Positions 12,291 through 25,700 of a stretch of DNA of 64,000 nt are shown piece after piece (position 1 is the first letter of the stretch; each line of letters opens with the position of its first letter). A program made the translations under genes and the position numbers. The notes under the pieces were generated by a model. The model had not been told where the DNA came from and ran no database searches. It worked only from the letters and a program-made list of their open reading frames with translations. Source of the stretch: Phlebiopsis flavidoalba (lineage: Eukaryota; Basidiomycota; Agaricomycetes; Polyporales; Phanerochaetaceae); assembly GCA_035772785.1 (NCBI GenBank), contig JAOCPU010000014.1, forward strand, positions 558,001 through 622,000. Reading direction: 5' to 3'.

Positions 12291-12678
12291 CTAGAATCTA
12301 GGTAGCGAAAGAAGTAGCACATTATCGTTTTCCATACGTCGTATGATGGGTGTAGTGGCAATCGGAAGCAGCGCCCATGAATGGGCTCAAGAAAGAGCAG
12401 GAAGAGCGTCGAGCTCGCTCGGTAGGCCATCGCGCGGCGAACGCAAGCGTTCACAGCAAAGACGGAGCGCCTGTACCCAAATTGACCGTGACCGGTGAAT
12501 ACGTGACATGGCGGGCGGAGGCGGGGAGGGGGCGAGGGTGTGACGAAGCTGTGATCCCATGTCAACGCCACAGGAGCGCCTAACGCCCTCTTGCCTCCCG
12601 CGGCCCTGTATATTTGTCCACCTTCGATATCCTGTGACCTCATCTTTTTGTCTTATCCTCTTACTACTTGTCGTCGCA

Positions 12679-13935
12679 ATGGGAAAGATGGTGGAAGTAT
12701 CCGGCTAGACGTGACTTGGTCAGAAGAGCAAGCCAAATGTCACACACCGGTTCAATATTCATTTCTTCAGCATCTCAATAAGGTTTCTATAGGCAGACCC
12801 CCCAGGGCAGACAAGGCCAATCAAACTCGTGCACGATGGTTCTTCTGTTGCACTTTCAAAGGTGCATATCCACACTCATAAGCGCAATCAAAGCTGAGAC
12901 TGCAAAACAGCGACCGCTTCAGGAACCCGTAGTTTTCATGTGCCTTGGGCAAGCTTTAGCAACAAGGATTCAATCATCGAGTATTTGCTGGACAGATCAG
13001 CGTAAATGGATGATGGTGAAGACGCATTTGGTCGGACACATGAGGTCGCTCAAGGTGCGCTCCCTAGTATCCCCCCCACTCTTGGACAGGGCATAACTCA
13101 CACCAACATCGCACAAGGATATCAAGACCCGTGAGAACTGACTCCCCCAATAACCAGCAAGACCTCCCCAGGCTCCTGAAGCACAGGCACCGGACAGAGC
13201 CTCCTATTTCTGAGCCCTGCCACCCAAGGAGCACCACCCTTAGCCCCCCGCTCACACTCAAAGAAATGAATGGCTCGCCAGCCCTTTCGCATAGCCTCTG
13301 GACCTGCGGCTGCGTCTTTTCTCAGTCTGGCCTCCGGGCTGTGACGGGCACGAAACCGCCACCTCGAGAGGACGTCGGTAAGCTGGAGGAAGAAAGACGC
13401 GCAGGATGTAGACCCGAGATTTCGCAGCTTCGACATGTGCACCGCAAGTGTGGGGCCATTACACAGCAAGACCAACGACGTTCTCACACTCAATCCTCCC
13501 TGCATCGGAAGAAGAGTCGAAGATGTTTGATCAAATGCTCAAGCGTCGCGCTTCGGAGCCTAGTCAAGACGAAAAGGCCAAAAAGCGCAAGGGCGACTGC
13601 GCTTCGGCTGCCTGCTGATGCTGATTCTGAGCACAGCTCGCGAAGATAGACACACGACGTCCCCAGACGTGCCTCCTGGTAATTCCGAGCATCAATGCAA
13701 ACATCGCGGAACCGAGCGAGTAGGGCGGTCGTGATAGGTCCTAGCGCAGAAGAGGCCAGCGGATATAAGCGGTAACATGAGCGAGGCCGTCAAACGCTAT
13801 ATTGAGTCCAAGAATGTTTGCATGAAGCAGAAAGAGACATTCATTGACCAGGGAACATTTACAAGAGTGGGTTTTATCGCCTACTTTACTATATTCTGTC
13901 GTCATTGCTGACAGGTTTTCTTGCAGTATGCTTAG
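12679..13935 (+). CDS. RTF2: Replication termination factor 2 (Rtf2) family protein
   Basis: Rtf2 carries a RING-like (U-box related) fold and acts at replication forks; in fission yeast it is needed for site-specific fork arrest. The ATG at 12679 opens the family start MG-x-DGGSI. Then come RDLV and KANQTRARWFFC near 12810-12845, KRPLQEPVV near 12910, SIIEYLLD near 12985, HMRSLKDV near 13035, and the second half LTLKEMNGSPA with WTCGCVFSQSGLRAV near 13255-13340. A lysine-rich region (QMLKRRASEPSQDEKAKKRK near 13525) precedes the conserved tail KETFIDQGTFTRYA. The final TYR-Ala codons and TAG (13927-13935) lie after a 60-nt intron (13867-13926), which confirms the 3' end. Frames shift several times, including right after the start. 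Confidence 0.85.
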
Positions 13936-14108
13936 GTCTCACTGCGATATATCACTATGTAGTATACTCGGATGTTTGTATATATATAAGTGTGTAAAGT
14001 ATTGACCTCACTGAATGGCTGAACATTCTGCGTGGCGGGCTGCGTTTACATTTACATAGGAGACAATATTTTCGACATAGACCCTACACCCTACTAGGCT
14101 TATAAAGG

Positions 14109-17100
14109 TTAAAACGGGGGGATTCCATACACTACTGGCGCTGCGACGTGGTGGAGGTACTACTTCAGTTTGCAGATATCATATCTCGACAGGGATTACC
14201 GCAGCGACGACGGATGTCTCCCCATCGCTGGCCTCCTGGGTCCAACGCGCAACCCTGGTTTCCCTTTGTCAACATGCAACTTGTTCGAATACAGCCTGCG
14301 TGAACTTGTCGATGTCGCGGTCGGTTTACATCCCAAAGGTTTCGCAACGAGCGTAGGACTGAGCACCGCGTTAGGTCTACATGGAGTCTATGGGACGTGC
14401 AGAACTCACCATCCCAGAGAGCATGTAATTATATGGCGTGCCTACCCGGTCGAAATCGCCCATCTCCTTCAGTGCTCCGGAGGAGCATCCCCAGAGCATG
14501 GTCGCGGCACACCGAGGGAGATGCCGGAGTTTATGGGACCGGATATACTGCTCCGCGCCGCCATGTCCAAAATAACTGTCCCGAAGTTAGCTCCATGCCG
14601 AAGGCGGAGCAAAAAAAAAACCGTACATGAACTAAATCCTTTCCTTGAGAGTGCATTGGACAGCTGCAACTCGCTCGGCGGGCGGCCAACAACCCCTTCC
14701 CAGCCAACAGAATGCATGCTCTTGAGCCAATTCAACGAAACGACCTTCGGTGTTCTTTCAGATCACCACTGGGGTTAAGGACGTAGTAAGTCTTCCTCGG
14801 GTCGACGGTCAGTCTGTCTGCGTTCTGCCCATTATCCTGGGCTCGCGCCCATTTGAGAATACTCAACCCGGTCCAGGAGGAAGTCAACACTTGGGATGCG
14901 CGCTGACACTTTGGCCCCGGAGGACAGGGAGAGATATCCCAAGGTATGCCTGCAACGTTTCTTATCCAGTACAAGAAATGTATGAGGGCGTCCTTGTGAG
15001 CTCGAACTTTTGCCCTGACATCTGGCTACATGCTCTTCGAGGGCCGCACGAAGGTCGATGACCACTTCGTCACGTCAACCTCTGCGGCGGCGATGGGTGT
15101 TCCGTGGAATTGATGGAGGTCTAGGATGAAGTAGACCTAGATCTGCTAGCTCTTCATCGCGGCGCATTGTTGGGTGAGAGCGACGCGAAGCATTCCAAAC
15201 GCATTGTTCAGACCGTAGCGTGTTCTTTAGCCGCTTGTCCTATCATAGACGTGCTCCGCTTGAATACCAGCTCGATTTGCTTTCGGAACGCTTCGAGTAG
15301 CTTATCGAGGGGTACTCCACGGGCGCGTTCAAGATCGTCTACGAGAGAACATCTCAAAAATGAAACCAGCATTGTATGTGATCATACCTTGAAAAGCCCC
15401 CGAACCAACAAAACTCGACGTTCTCGAGGAGGTTTTTCATCCGCTCGTCAAGCGCAATTCGATCCGCCCACCACGCTTGTCGTGCGCTTCGGTCGTCCCG
15501 TATATGTTGTGCCCGCCTTGTTCCTTCGTCGCTTAAACCGAATAATCTCTTGTAGTTCATGCACGGCGTCTTCATCACAACCCAAGATACGGAAACTCGT
15601 CGTCTTCCTCGATGTTTTCTCTTCGCTCTTTGAGAGGAATGTCGCAAAACATGAGAGGCTCTTTACCAGGCCGTTGGCGGGTCACAAACATCGTGTTATG
15701 ATTCTCTTGCTGTGACACTGATGCTGCGACTTTATACTCCCCATGAAGGAGGGAGGTTATCGGGATGTTGGGTGCCACCAAGAGTGCTGGCATCGTAGAG
15801 CCGGCTGCGATACTTGTCTCCAAGGCTCTTCCAGTACTGTTTGAGGAGTGTTTCAGAACTTTCATGTGAATCATCCTTCTTCTTCATCATCATCGGATTC
15901 GAATGACACAAATCGAGTCTTGTTCTTTCGTTGCGGCCGGAGGCATGACAGATCCGTTCGCGGTCATGATGATGTGGCCATTGAAGGTCGTCGATGCTGC
16001 CGATCCCGGAAATTTGTGCTGTATAACCTCCAGAAACTTCTCGCTGGAGAGCATGATCGGCCGACGACATATCTATGGATCCGTTAGTCCTATGACGCGC
16101 TCTGCCGAACAATCTTGGCGTACCTAGGAGCCTTGCAGCAACGATCGGACTGTCATCAGAAAACCCGCCCAACGAGGCCTGAAAAGCACGAATGAGAGCT
16201 AGGGAGACGGGCGGCGTCTCTACATACGTCGAAAACGTTGCCTCTACGAGAGATTAGTGCCAGGTCGGACCAGAAACAACTTCTCGGCATGGCTGAGAAT
16301 CCCCAGAACCTCCTGGCTACTGGGGCGACGACATGGACTTGCTGTTAACCATGCCCATGGGCAGAGTAATAACTGTGTTAAAGTGAGTGTATGCGATGAA
16401 AAATACTAGTGAAAACATACTCGACTCCGAAAGAGAATTCAGGAACATGTCAGCCTGGAAGCGGGTGTAAACATTCTCCAGCGAAAGTTTTCGCTAGCAG
16501 TGCATTTTCTTCAGCCTAATGGGCAATTTATTGTTGTCAACGTCGAGGTTAATAGTAATAGAGCGGGTTCTCGACTTTAGCTTCAGTCGTGGAGGACAGA
16601 GCTCGGAACCGTTCTAAGAGAGCCGCGTACTCCTCGCCCTCTCCGTGCAGTTGTCGGACTATCCACGAGGTTTAGCTGAGATGACTCAGCGTGAAACGAA
16701 ATGCCTACTATTTTTTTTGTCGCATATATTGCCATGAGCACACTAGGTGCCAAAACTTCGGACTTGCCAGATATTCGAGTTGATTTCGGTGACATACCCC
16801 CGAGTGATATTCGGGTACTGTGCCTGGAATCAGCTTCCAAAGTGTGTGAGGCTATTGGACTCCCTGACCTGGCGGTTTATGCCGCATCTAGAGAAGCGAA
16901 TACGCCGTCAAGTTCTTCGAGCATGGTCATGGCTGATCATCGTAGAGCTGTTTGCGCCTCTTCACCGTCAGAGTGAAGCCTGCTGTGTTCGGCACGCAAG
17001 CGGCGGATCTCGGCCGCATCTGGTCCCGCCGTACCGGCCCACAAGGTTCCGCTGCTCTAAGCCAAAGAGGCATGGCTGTCCTCAACCTGGTGGAGGTGGA

Positions 17101-20100
17101 GGTAGATTTCGCCAATCCGCGCTAATGCACGTCCTACCATGGGCTGGGTGTGTTGAGTGCCTCGGCGACGTCTTTTGCCTGCTGTGCAAAATATTCGGCT
17201 TCTCTTGGGGAACCCCGAGCGACGTATGCTTGCGAGAGAGCGAAGAGTGTCACCAGCAATCCATGGGCGACACGCATTCATTCGATTCCGATTAAGGGCG
17301 GGAAGTTTCGGAGCAGTCTTTCCTGGAGATGGGCTCACAGTGGACTTTCCACTACCCGCAGCTTTTGGTGGTCCTGGGGCGGGCTCTGTGAGGAATGGAT
17401 TGTCAGAGTCTGCGGTGTCTTGTGCGTTGGCTGAGACTGGGATGATCTTGGAAAGAGTTTCGGTCGCGCGATTCCACAAGCCGACGAAGCGCTTGTAGCA
17501 GGCCATTTATCGCGGCAGACGGATCATCCTGATATGGTGAGCATAGTTGAGCAATAGGCAAGGCTCGTACATACCTTTGAATATTGTATTGGTAGCGAAG
17601 GTGCTGGCTGCTACAGCGTGTACTCTTTCTAGGACTATTGCTCTCATTTACTATTCGCTGTGCTGTCGGCAAACTCTTGTCGATAGAGGGAAGAGTCTCT
17701 GACGCCGCATACGCCTCACAAATATGCGGTTTGAGCTGTGGCAACGTCGTTGAATTTTGACACAAAGCCAACAGCGACGAAGATATACGCAACGAACCTC
17801 TTAAGGACGTTACCGGAAGCGGCTTGTTGAATTCTGGCAAATCGCAACGACAGCATCACACGTGTTCCTTCGGACAGAAGGCGCACCGTTCTTGGCCAGG
17901 TTGGTGACGGCAAGGTATATGTTTTGTTCCCGCTTTCGTTGACTTGCCAAGGTTGACGTACTCCTGAGCCAGTTCAACGGAGACCACGACGTAATCTGAG
18001 ATGGCATGAAATGAAATGGGTATTTTCCTTTCTGATCTAATGCAAGGTACCATCAGTGGGGCGAGTATCTATGAACTTCTCGCAGATTCTCTTGCGACTA
18101 TCAACAGGGTGCACTTTGGTCACTACATGGCCAAGCAGCCCGAGTAGATGGGCACATGAGCCTAGGGACAAATCATGTCCACTTATTATATCGCAACAGG
18201 GAGCTAGAAAGAAACATACGACACGCAGAAGACTGATGAGCGTAGGGTAGGTCATCAGATATAGTAGAGGATTCTTCGGTGTTTGGGCCACCTCTGAGTT
18301 TGTGGGCACGACGCTCATGGATCGACCTATACGTTAGTAGGTCAGCGTGCATAGTTTGCTCACACCAACATGTCCAATCACCTCTCTATGTCTTCTGTGG
18401 GAGTTGCTGGTACGGGCGACGGCAGTTTCGGGTAACCCACGTGCGCGAGATCTTGCTGTTGGCTAAAACGCGACGCAGCTGGGTGGCCCTTACCCACAAC
18501 GCGCCGGGCTGGGGCTGCGAACGGGTCACTTTTGGAGAGTGTACCGGCGCGGTGGATTCGTGCGAGGTGTTCACGAACGAGAGCGCGCTCTTTCAAAACA
18601 TTACATGCTTCTTCGGCGATATGCCACAACCTTTGCAAAATAAACTGAGACGTCTTGTCTGTGCTTCCTCATCGCATCAGTGCACAAGTAGCGCAAGGCG
18701 GATCGAGTTTGAGAATAGCTTTCGATAAGCGAGAGCGGAAGTGTGCAAGATTCTGGTCCAGTCTAAGGTCACCGCCGCGTGGAGCAAAAGTTCGGCTTCC
18801 AGTCCTAAATCCTCGCAAGAAGTGCCGAAGTCCGGATTAGCATCATGACCAGAATGAACAGTATTCCAAAAGCTTGAGGATGACCCGAGCTCGTCGAATT
18901 GGCGTCTCCTGTGCCGTGTAGATTGAGAGCGAGTGTCGTCCAAGAGTACTTTTTGATAGCTTCACACGACCGCGTCCTTTCATTTGCATGTGTCCAGAGA
19001 ATCAATTTGGCGCTCAAGGACCAATCCGATTGATGGGTTTCTGTTCTCACGGTCAATGCGTTCAGATGAGCGTCTTCATATACATGACAGTGAGCAGCTG
19101 GTCCTTCAACGATACAGTTTGTTGGATGGAGGAGAAGTTCGCAAACACCGATGTAGGTGACGTCTGTCGATGTATGCTCGCGACATGCTTGAGCTGGTGT
19201 GTGTCATTGCCGCTCAAAGACCGTTGATGGCGGATTATGCGTTATGAGAAGTCGCTAGGTCGAGGAAAGAGTAGGATGTGAAGGGAATAGCGTTGTTCTT
19301 TGACGCATTTAACGAAGCTTTCGAAAGCCAGTTTTCGATCACTAGTCTTCGAATGACATACACCGAGAATTTCCCAGCGAGCGGTACATCTGATCCTCGA
19401 GTTGAACCCATGCTTCTCGCTTATCGTCGGTCGATAGGCTTGGTGTCGTGCGGTGTCCCTCGATACAAGTTCAAACGCCTTCTCGCCGATTGCACAACTC
19501 TGCTCCAAAAACCTGACGGCATGGGAGAAAAGAAATGGAAGATGGCTTGGTACAATGGATCCACCCATGTTATGGAAGGCGCCAGAAAGACATCGCCAGT
19601 AGTTTGCGAGCTGTAGCGGAGGGCATGAAAGACTTCCTGCGGAATCGACAAGATTTATTGCTCCCGCTCCAAGTAGCCGTATGACCCCCGTGTACGTCAG
19701 CGGTTTTTGAGGGGATCAGCAATGTTCGTGCCAACGCAAAGTATGAATCCAGAGCAGGGGTGTAAACAGATCAACGTGGGCGACCTTCGCCTATAAAGTA
19801 GTACATTGTCAGACTCTAGTTACTTGACGATGGATCAAAAAAGGCTGTACTTTCTGATGGTATTGCACCAAAATCAGGAAATCGTTGATCCACCAATACG
19901 CCGTATCGATTGAAGAGTAGCCTTCCTAGAGTCTTTAAGATGTACGGCTGTCACCGTGTAGTGTCTCCATGAGCGTTAACAGATGCCCCTTTCTAGAGGC
20001 GTTCGATGGCCCCTCCTAATTTTTTCGGCACTCTTGTTCTCATCTGTATCCGAGGATAAAGGGATGGATCCTCAGCGTACATTACCAGGGACTAAAACGG

Positions 20101-22011
20101 TTTTTCCGCCGCGATTGAATTGCATCGACAACAAGGCCACAGAGGGACACTCGTGACCAGGCCCGTCTGCGGAAGCTCAGGTCAGTTTACATGACCAATT
20201 CATGAAATGGCCCCTCAATCAATACCCCACCTGTGCACCGCTGCTCGAGCGTAGAAGTTTGCTTCCGTCAAGATTGCGCCGATCCCGCCCGCGCAGGCTT
20301 CAAGTTTGCTACTTGAAGCGGTTGTCGCATGTGACGATTGTCCCAGATGTGGTAGAGACGTGTCGCGCTGCAGCCCTGGGGCTTCCCTGTGATCGCGTCT
20401 AGACGGCGGACTCGGCGGCAGATGGATGATGTCCCGCTGACCGAGGCGAACGATAATATTCGCCATTCATCGCACTATCAGTGCGCGTTGTATCGGTGGG
20501 GCGCGGGGGGGCTGTGCTGGGTCTGGGGGTATGACAGTGGGCACTGAGGTGGTGACTGTCTTCTCTCACATTAAGGAAGGCGGACACCTACCGCGTGTTT
20601 TTGCAAATCGCATCCAACACTCACAAAATGCTACAAAACCACTCCAGAAGAGCCAGGTGAACGCGGTCATTCTTGCCCTGCCCTGGTCGCGAGGACGATA
20701 TCCAAAAATCCTGCGATACGTAGACAACCACAGTCTTCGTTACATCGTTCTTCGCGCTGCCATTGAATTTGCATCGAGAGCGGCGTCCTTCGCAAACGCG
20801 ACAGTAAATTTCACGGTCTGATCCCAAAACGTTGTAGGGCGTAGGATTGAGGGGGTCGCATGCTCTACAAAAGGAGGTGTAGGGCATACACCGAATATGA
20901 AACATTGATTTAGCTTCAGATGAACAACGCAGCTGGGACAGACAGAGGCTTTCGTAATCGCAGTGTATGCTCTTGTGACAATTGAGTCCAAGTGTTTCGA
21001 AGGGAGGTGGCTTAGATGAGGTAGCCATTGTAGTAGTGTTGGAGTATTCGTCAAAGCAGTGCCATAGTTGATCAAGGAGGACAGGTCCGTGGACTTGGAA
21101 GCATTCGAGCCAGAAAATATGGCGTAAGACGAGGAGATAACGGAGTACAATAGCTGGTGGGATGTGGGAGATGTCGGTGTGAGTAATGTGTCGTTCTCCA
21201 CGGTGGTCTTTGGTGGATAGTGTGGACAGTTTCTGCCGGTTTCTGGGATTCTGTTGGGGAGGACAGTACTGTTGTGTTCTGGCACGCCATCCGAAGTAGA
21301 GACCAATGAGAGATGCGTGACCGTCTGGACAAGGACACCTCTAGTGCGATGTCATGCTGAGGCACGAATGCGTGATCAGAAGCTTCGTGTAATGAATAAT
21401 AACGGGGCCACACACCATCTCTAACGCGACTAGTTTGCCAACTAAGCTTGATGCGGCTCTTTCAACATCTATGTATCCCCTTTTCAATTCTCTCAAGATC
21501 GCTACTGCATCACTCGCATTCTTTGCATACGCTGCTGCCTCGCTTGGCACGATTTGTCGGGACTCCTTACCCTTCGAGGTGCAGCTTGAGATTTTTTACG
21601 CCCGTTGCGGCTGTAGACGACGATGGCTCTCTTCCATCCGCTTCAATAAGACTAGACAATACTCTTGAGGATGTGTTGACCTCTCGCATGGCTTCAGCTA
21701 TTCGCAGGATCTTCCCGCGTCTTCTCAGTGGTCCGGCCAGTGAGAGATAGCCCAGACCAGCAAGATTCTTGGCCAGTGTCGTGACATCAGGCTCATTTTC
21801 TCCGTCTGGTGTCTTCGGAACTCTGGAGCGAAACAGTCGCATTCTTTGTGCTTGAGGTGGCTTTCTGCTTCCCTTTGGGATCTGAGATAGTTAGTTTTGT
21901 CGCGAGCGTGGTCGTCAGTGTCATCGGTTTTTGCTGTGTGTGCCCCGTGTGGATCTGGTTCTCGTCGAGGCGGCCACAGTCTTTGGGGCTATCGGTTTAA
22001 CGCGGAGGCAT
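14109..22011 (-). CDS. Separase (cohesin-cleaving cysteine protease, Esp1/Cut1 family)
   Basis: Separase cleaves the Scc1/Rad21 cohesin subunit to release sister chromatids at anaphase. The C-terminal catalytic domain is unmistakable on the minus strand. YVLNPSGDL lies near 14760; GWEGVVGRPPSE near 14700. FGHGGAEQYIRSHKLRHLPR carries the catalytic His at 14563-14565, and TMLWGCSSGALKEMGDFD carries the catalytic Cys at 14485-14487, 26 codons later. GTPYNYMLSG, NLWDVTDRDIDKFT and a terminal APVVYGIPPF follow, with stop at 14109-14111. Upstream are RHRPGKEPLMFCDIPLKERR near 15640-15700 and RRAQHIRDDRSARQAWWADR near 15470-15530, both separase-typical, and TPR-like helical segments at 17000-21600. 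The proposed start is the ATG at 22011. A 7.9-kb span fits a protein of over 2000 aa. Indels and introns break every frame. It is convergent with Rtf2. Confidence 0.88.
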
Positions 22012-22790
22012 ATTCGTGAACGAGAAAAAAAGAGAATCAAAGGCTTCGCGAGAGTCGAGGTCGAACTCAGAGACGCGAAAGAACGCGAACGGCGCGCGTC
22101 CGAGTCATCGCGTCTGCGAGTGATGGGTGATTCCGATTATAGCAATACAAAGCGCGCGTACGGATTACATGGATTATAGTAGGATTCCAAGGCGGCTAGC
22201 ACGATTATGAGATTTTACAAGGTTCTTAGTAGTTCCCGTTGCTCGCAATGATTTTGATCCACTTGTATACCCTCTACAAGTAGAAAAAAGCTTATTGTGA
22301 CATTATCAATTGCTTGCAGGCCCGGGAATAGTTACAAGCAGGCTGTAGAGTAGTTTCAAGATGCTGGAGCAATGGCAGACCACTTACAATTGGGCTACAA
22401 GGTTCAAAAGATTATGGTCGCTGAAGACATGATTATTTATTACCCAAGATGAAAGGATCATATTTGTTAAATTATGGCTACTGTACAGAAATAGCACCTA
22501 GCTATGCAGGTGGTCGGACTGAGTCATCCTACAGGGTGAGAGAAATAGAACGAGATGATGAATATTTTTTCGGATGGCACAGATGTGCCCTAGTACATAG
22601 TGCATCCATCAATGCGTACTCTATCATTGGACGCTGCGGGGCGGTCGTAAGGTAAGCTAAGGGCCAAACAGGTCTGCCCTAAAGCTAGGCGCCCCGTTGC
22701 CATCACCACGTCAGGCGCTTTCTTGGCTTCGTTCTCTACCACAGCGACTTGTGCGATTGCGCTGTCACTCACCTCGCTCCCGTTGCGTTC

Positions 22791-23015
22791 TTTGCTTACA
22801 GGATATGCGCAATTAAACAGCACCACCAATGCTGTACACCCTACTGTCCGCTGCTCAGAGCACGCGGTCAGCAGAGGTTTCCGTAATCGCTGCTCAGAGC
22901 ACGCGATTCCAAACTTTCGCCAGCTGAGTCTTCGCGAAGCTCTCGCGATTCTTGTACTGCATTTCTGTCGCGTTTTGGTACTTACAGGAAATGCACAACT
23001 GAACGGCACCACAAG
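22791..23015. repeat. Diverged direct duplication of a roughly 38-bp segment
   Basis: A segment around 22791-22828 (core TACAGGATATGCGCAATT) recurs around 22978-23014 (core TACAGGAAATGCACAACT), about 187 bp apart. Inside, TGCTCAGAGCACGCG occurs twice (about 22850 and 22891). This points to local tandem duplication followed by divergence. Confidence 0.5.
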
Positions 23016-23091
23016 TACGTACAGGTGTATGTCTCAGAACTGAGCGTGGACAGCGGGCATCATGTATCTGTAGAAGTGTGACCTAGCGAAG

Positions 23092-23279
23092 GTCATGCTC
23101 TGAGTGGGGGCCAACGACGAGACACGAAACTGGCCGACGGGGATGCTATGCCCAGCGGACAAGGACTCGAATAGCTGGTCCGCAGGAGGTGCTCTGGATT
23201 GGCCGATGATGGGTGCTCTGAGCTGGTTGGCGGGGATGCTCTGGGCTGGTCAACAACGGTATGTGGGGCTGGCTGACGA
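23092..23279. repeat. 23-bp minisatellite
   Basis: Four in-phase 23-bp units lie at 23188-23210, 23211-23233, 23234-23256 and 23257-23279, sharing the pattern GG-TGCTCTG-GGCTGG-GACGA. More degenerate units extend leftward to about 23092. No reading-frame conservation is seen. Confidence 0.6.
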
Positions 23280-24303
23280 GGACACATTGTGCTTACGGGC
23301 TGACAGCGACACACCATAGCAACCAGCAATGACGGATAGGCGTTGATTGCTGAGCGGATACAGACAATAATGCGGTACGCAAATATAAGGCTGAAGGCTG
23401 CTGACTCAAGAGGACGTGGTTGCGAGCAATGACCGCATCAACACTAGCAAGATGACGTGGTCATAGGTGTTTTGAATGCATGTCAGAGCGACACGGGTGT
23501 GAACAGCAGAGGCACGAGAGCGGCCAGTTGTAGTGTAGTCCCTAGTGTAGTACAACAATGTATTTACTGTGTGGTTTCTAATACTATAATCTTACAACTT
23601 CTGATATATTTTGTGATTATGAGTGACTGGAATATGGGGCCCGATTGAGTACTTTACACAATTGCGGCAAAAACTTGCGCGTCCTCCAGAGATTATCATC
23701 ATTATCGAGTTTATAGAAGCCATATGGATGACGTCGATTACAACCTCAGCGACCCGATTATGGAGATTAAAAAAATGCCACATGGCGGTATAATTGACAG
23801 CCAATCATGACATGTCTTACTGACCTTTTTGCTTGATATAATATAATATGTCCCCTTGTCATAGTTTCACGCCGAGCGCGATGGAGGACCCTGAGAGGTA
23901 GTCACCGTGATCGTCATCTTTGACCCCGAGGCCTCAAGGCAAGCGAGTTAAAACTTGACATAGGAAGACACACACCGTTCAAGAGCCAGCGCTGGTGACT
24001 CATGCTTACAAACAGTTTGCTGAACCGCGACGTACAGTTTGGCCGAATCGCGACGTTTACATGCTGAATTTTCGAAGGGCCAAACGGCTAAGTATTCGAA
24101 GTAAACAACAAGAACAAATGCATAAAAATGTACTATCGAACACCCCCGTTTGTGACACACCAAGGATGTGTGGCAAAAAAGCTGAGTCTAGTACCATCCG
24201 CTGAAAGAAGAAATATAGAAAGGGCTCAGACGATTGTATAGTGAGAGACACATAGAAAACAACTTGGCAACTGTGGAGCAGAAGAAATTTCCTCTTCGTT
24301 CGC

Positions 24304-24917
24304 TCACGGCAGCTCGATTTGTGAAAGGATGCTATCGTCAAAGCCTCCGTCGCCGTATTCATCTTCATCGTCTTGCTCGGTGGTTTGCGAGCTATAGAGA
24401 GAAGTCTGGAGCTAAACTGGGGCCCGAAATAGTAGTACCACGGGCCGCCCCTATTGTCAGGTACAGCAGGAGGCGTCATTGCTGGCTGAGCAGCTTTCTG
24501 GGCCGCCATGGATATGTGTTGCATCCGGCTTCTTCATTAACTTTTTTGACCATTCTCTGCAAGTTGCTATCGATGAATTGGCGATAGTTGGCGCAATCAT
24601 GGAGCGAGAGGACTCAACTGGCAAGGATGACTCACTTCGACTCTCTTCACGTTGTAGAACCTCATCTCCGTTCCAGGGTTGTGTGGATTAGGCGCAGATC
24701 CTGAAGACGGAAACAAGAGTGTCCCATTTGATCTGGAGATAACTAAGACCCAGAAGCACTGGTCAGGACTTTCGGCAAGCGGTAATCGTTTTGAGCATAT
24801 ACTCACATGATATTCATTCATGGCTCTCGTGTGCGCACAATTTCGACGGACAGGCTTTTTCTCATATTCCAGTCGCCTAACAAGGTGTTCAACTTGGGAG
24901 CGTGCAAACTTCTTCAT
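24304..24917 (-). CDS. Small hypothetical protein with acidic C-terminal tail
   Basis: I do not recognise the family. From an ATG at 24917 the first exon reads MKKFARSQVEHLVRRLEYEK. Consensus-like GTGAGT donors follow near 24807 and 24632. Later exons contain NLQRMVKKVNEEAGCNT and a Pro/Ala segment with PWYYYFGPQ. A one-base shift gives an acidic tail with EQDDEDEYGDGGFDDSILSQ just before the TGA at 24304-24306. Basic N terminus, acidic C terminus and about 140-170 residues are what can be seen. Consistent introns make a real gene likely; the function is unknown. Confidence 0.45.
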
Positions 24918-25700
24918 GGGGTGCCTGCCCCCATGGGGGTTTCGGACCGGTGTGGGGACGTGTGGGGACCCGTTTCGATAGGACTTATTCGCATCCAGGT
25001 CGGCGGGTTTAAGCTACAACGTCCCGGCGGACAGGGACATAACGTTAGCATATCCCGCATTCTGAATTCGGGAGGAGGAGGGCAAGCTGTCATGGCTTAC
25101 CCCATGTCTGGTGTTGGCACAGCGCTTTTGTCTGGGTAACCCAGTCCACCTGGCGACGATACGGCGTCGTGCGACACTGCTGTATGCGCTCCTCCGTCTC
25201 CAAGGTCCGGTCATTTCGATGATTAGGCACAAAGAGTAACGTTGCTATAAATAAGCCGATATGATAAATAGTGCCCAAAAGGCAGACTTTCCGGCGCGAA
25301 GTGAGAGCGCGGCGAATCACAGTGCGGATGAACGGAGACGGTGGGCAAGCCAGATATTAAGAAAGGCACGTGATACCGTGGCGTGAGACTTCTGCCTCAA
25401 ACAGAGCTGGTTTGATGCGCCCAATCATTCAAAGTGACTGCCATGGTCATCCCCCCTCTCCGAAAGTCGGCGCACCTGGTGTCGCAGCTCTTAGTATGTT
25501 TTGAATTAACCAACCAGAAATCGCCCATGGAGCATAGTAGGCAATGCTAAAACAGCGAAGTCTAGGTCGGTTTGTCCCCTAGAGTGCGTATTTAAACCCT
25601 TGACCGACCCAGTCAGCCTATCCCATAGACCCCCACACACGTTGGGCTGACGCAGAGGCTGGCTAGCTGCGTGAATCTTGGAGCTCGTAGTCAGCGGCTC
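24918..25700. other. Intergenic, no gene seen
   Basis: Spacer between the acidic hypothetical protein and the promoter of the coiled-coil gene. Contains short frames only, and a GC-rich palindromic CCCCCATGGGGG near 24930 of no clear meaning. Confidence 0.35.

Larger units (their letters stand above)
22012..24303. other. Intergenic spacer with repeats, no confident gene
   Basis: Upstream region of separase followed by about 2 kb of non-coding-looking DNA holding a partial duplication (22791-23015) and a 23-bp minisatellite (about 23092-23279). A 140-codon minus frame at 22590-23012 covers the duplication and has no recognisable motif. The part near 23560-24000 is AT-richer and shows nothing I can name. 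Confidence 0.4.

Noticed and set aside
23092..23279. Possible CRISPR-like array of 23-bp repeats
   Set aside because: Units are contiguous and degenerate without unique spacers, and this is a eukaryotic genome; it is a minisatellite.
24925..24945. CCCCCATGGGGG palindrome, similar to one near 47110
   Set aside because: Short GC-rich self-complementary words of this kind occur by chance and no flanking repeat or gene context supports a function.
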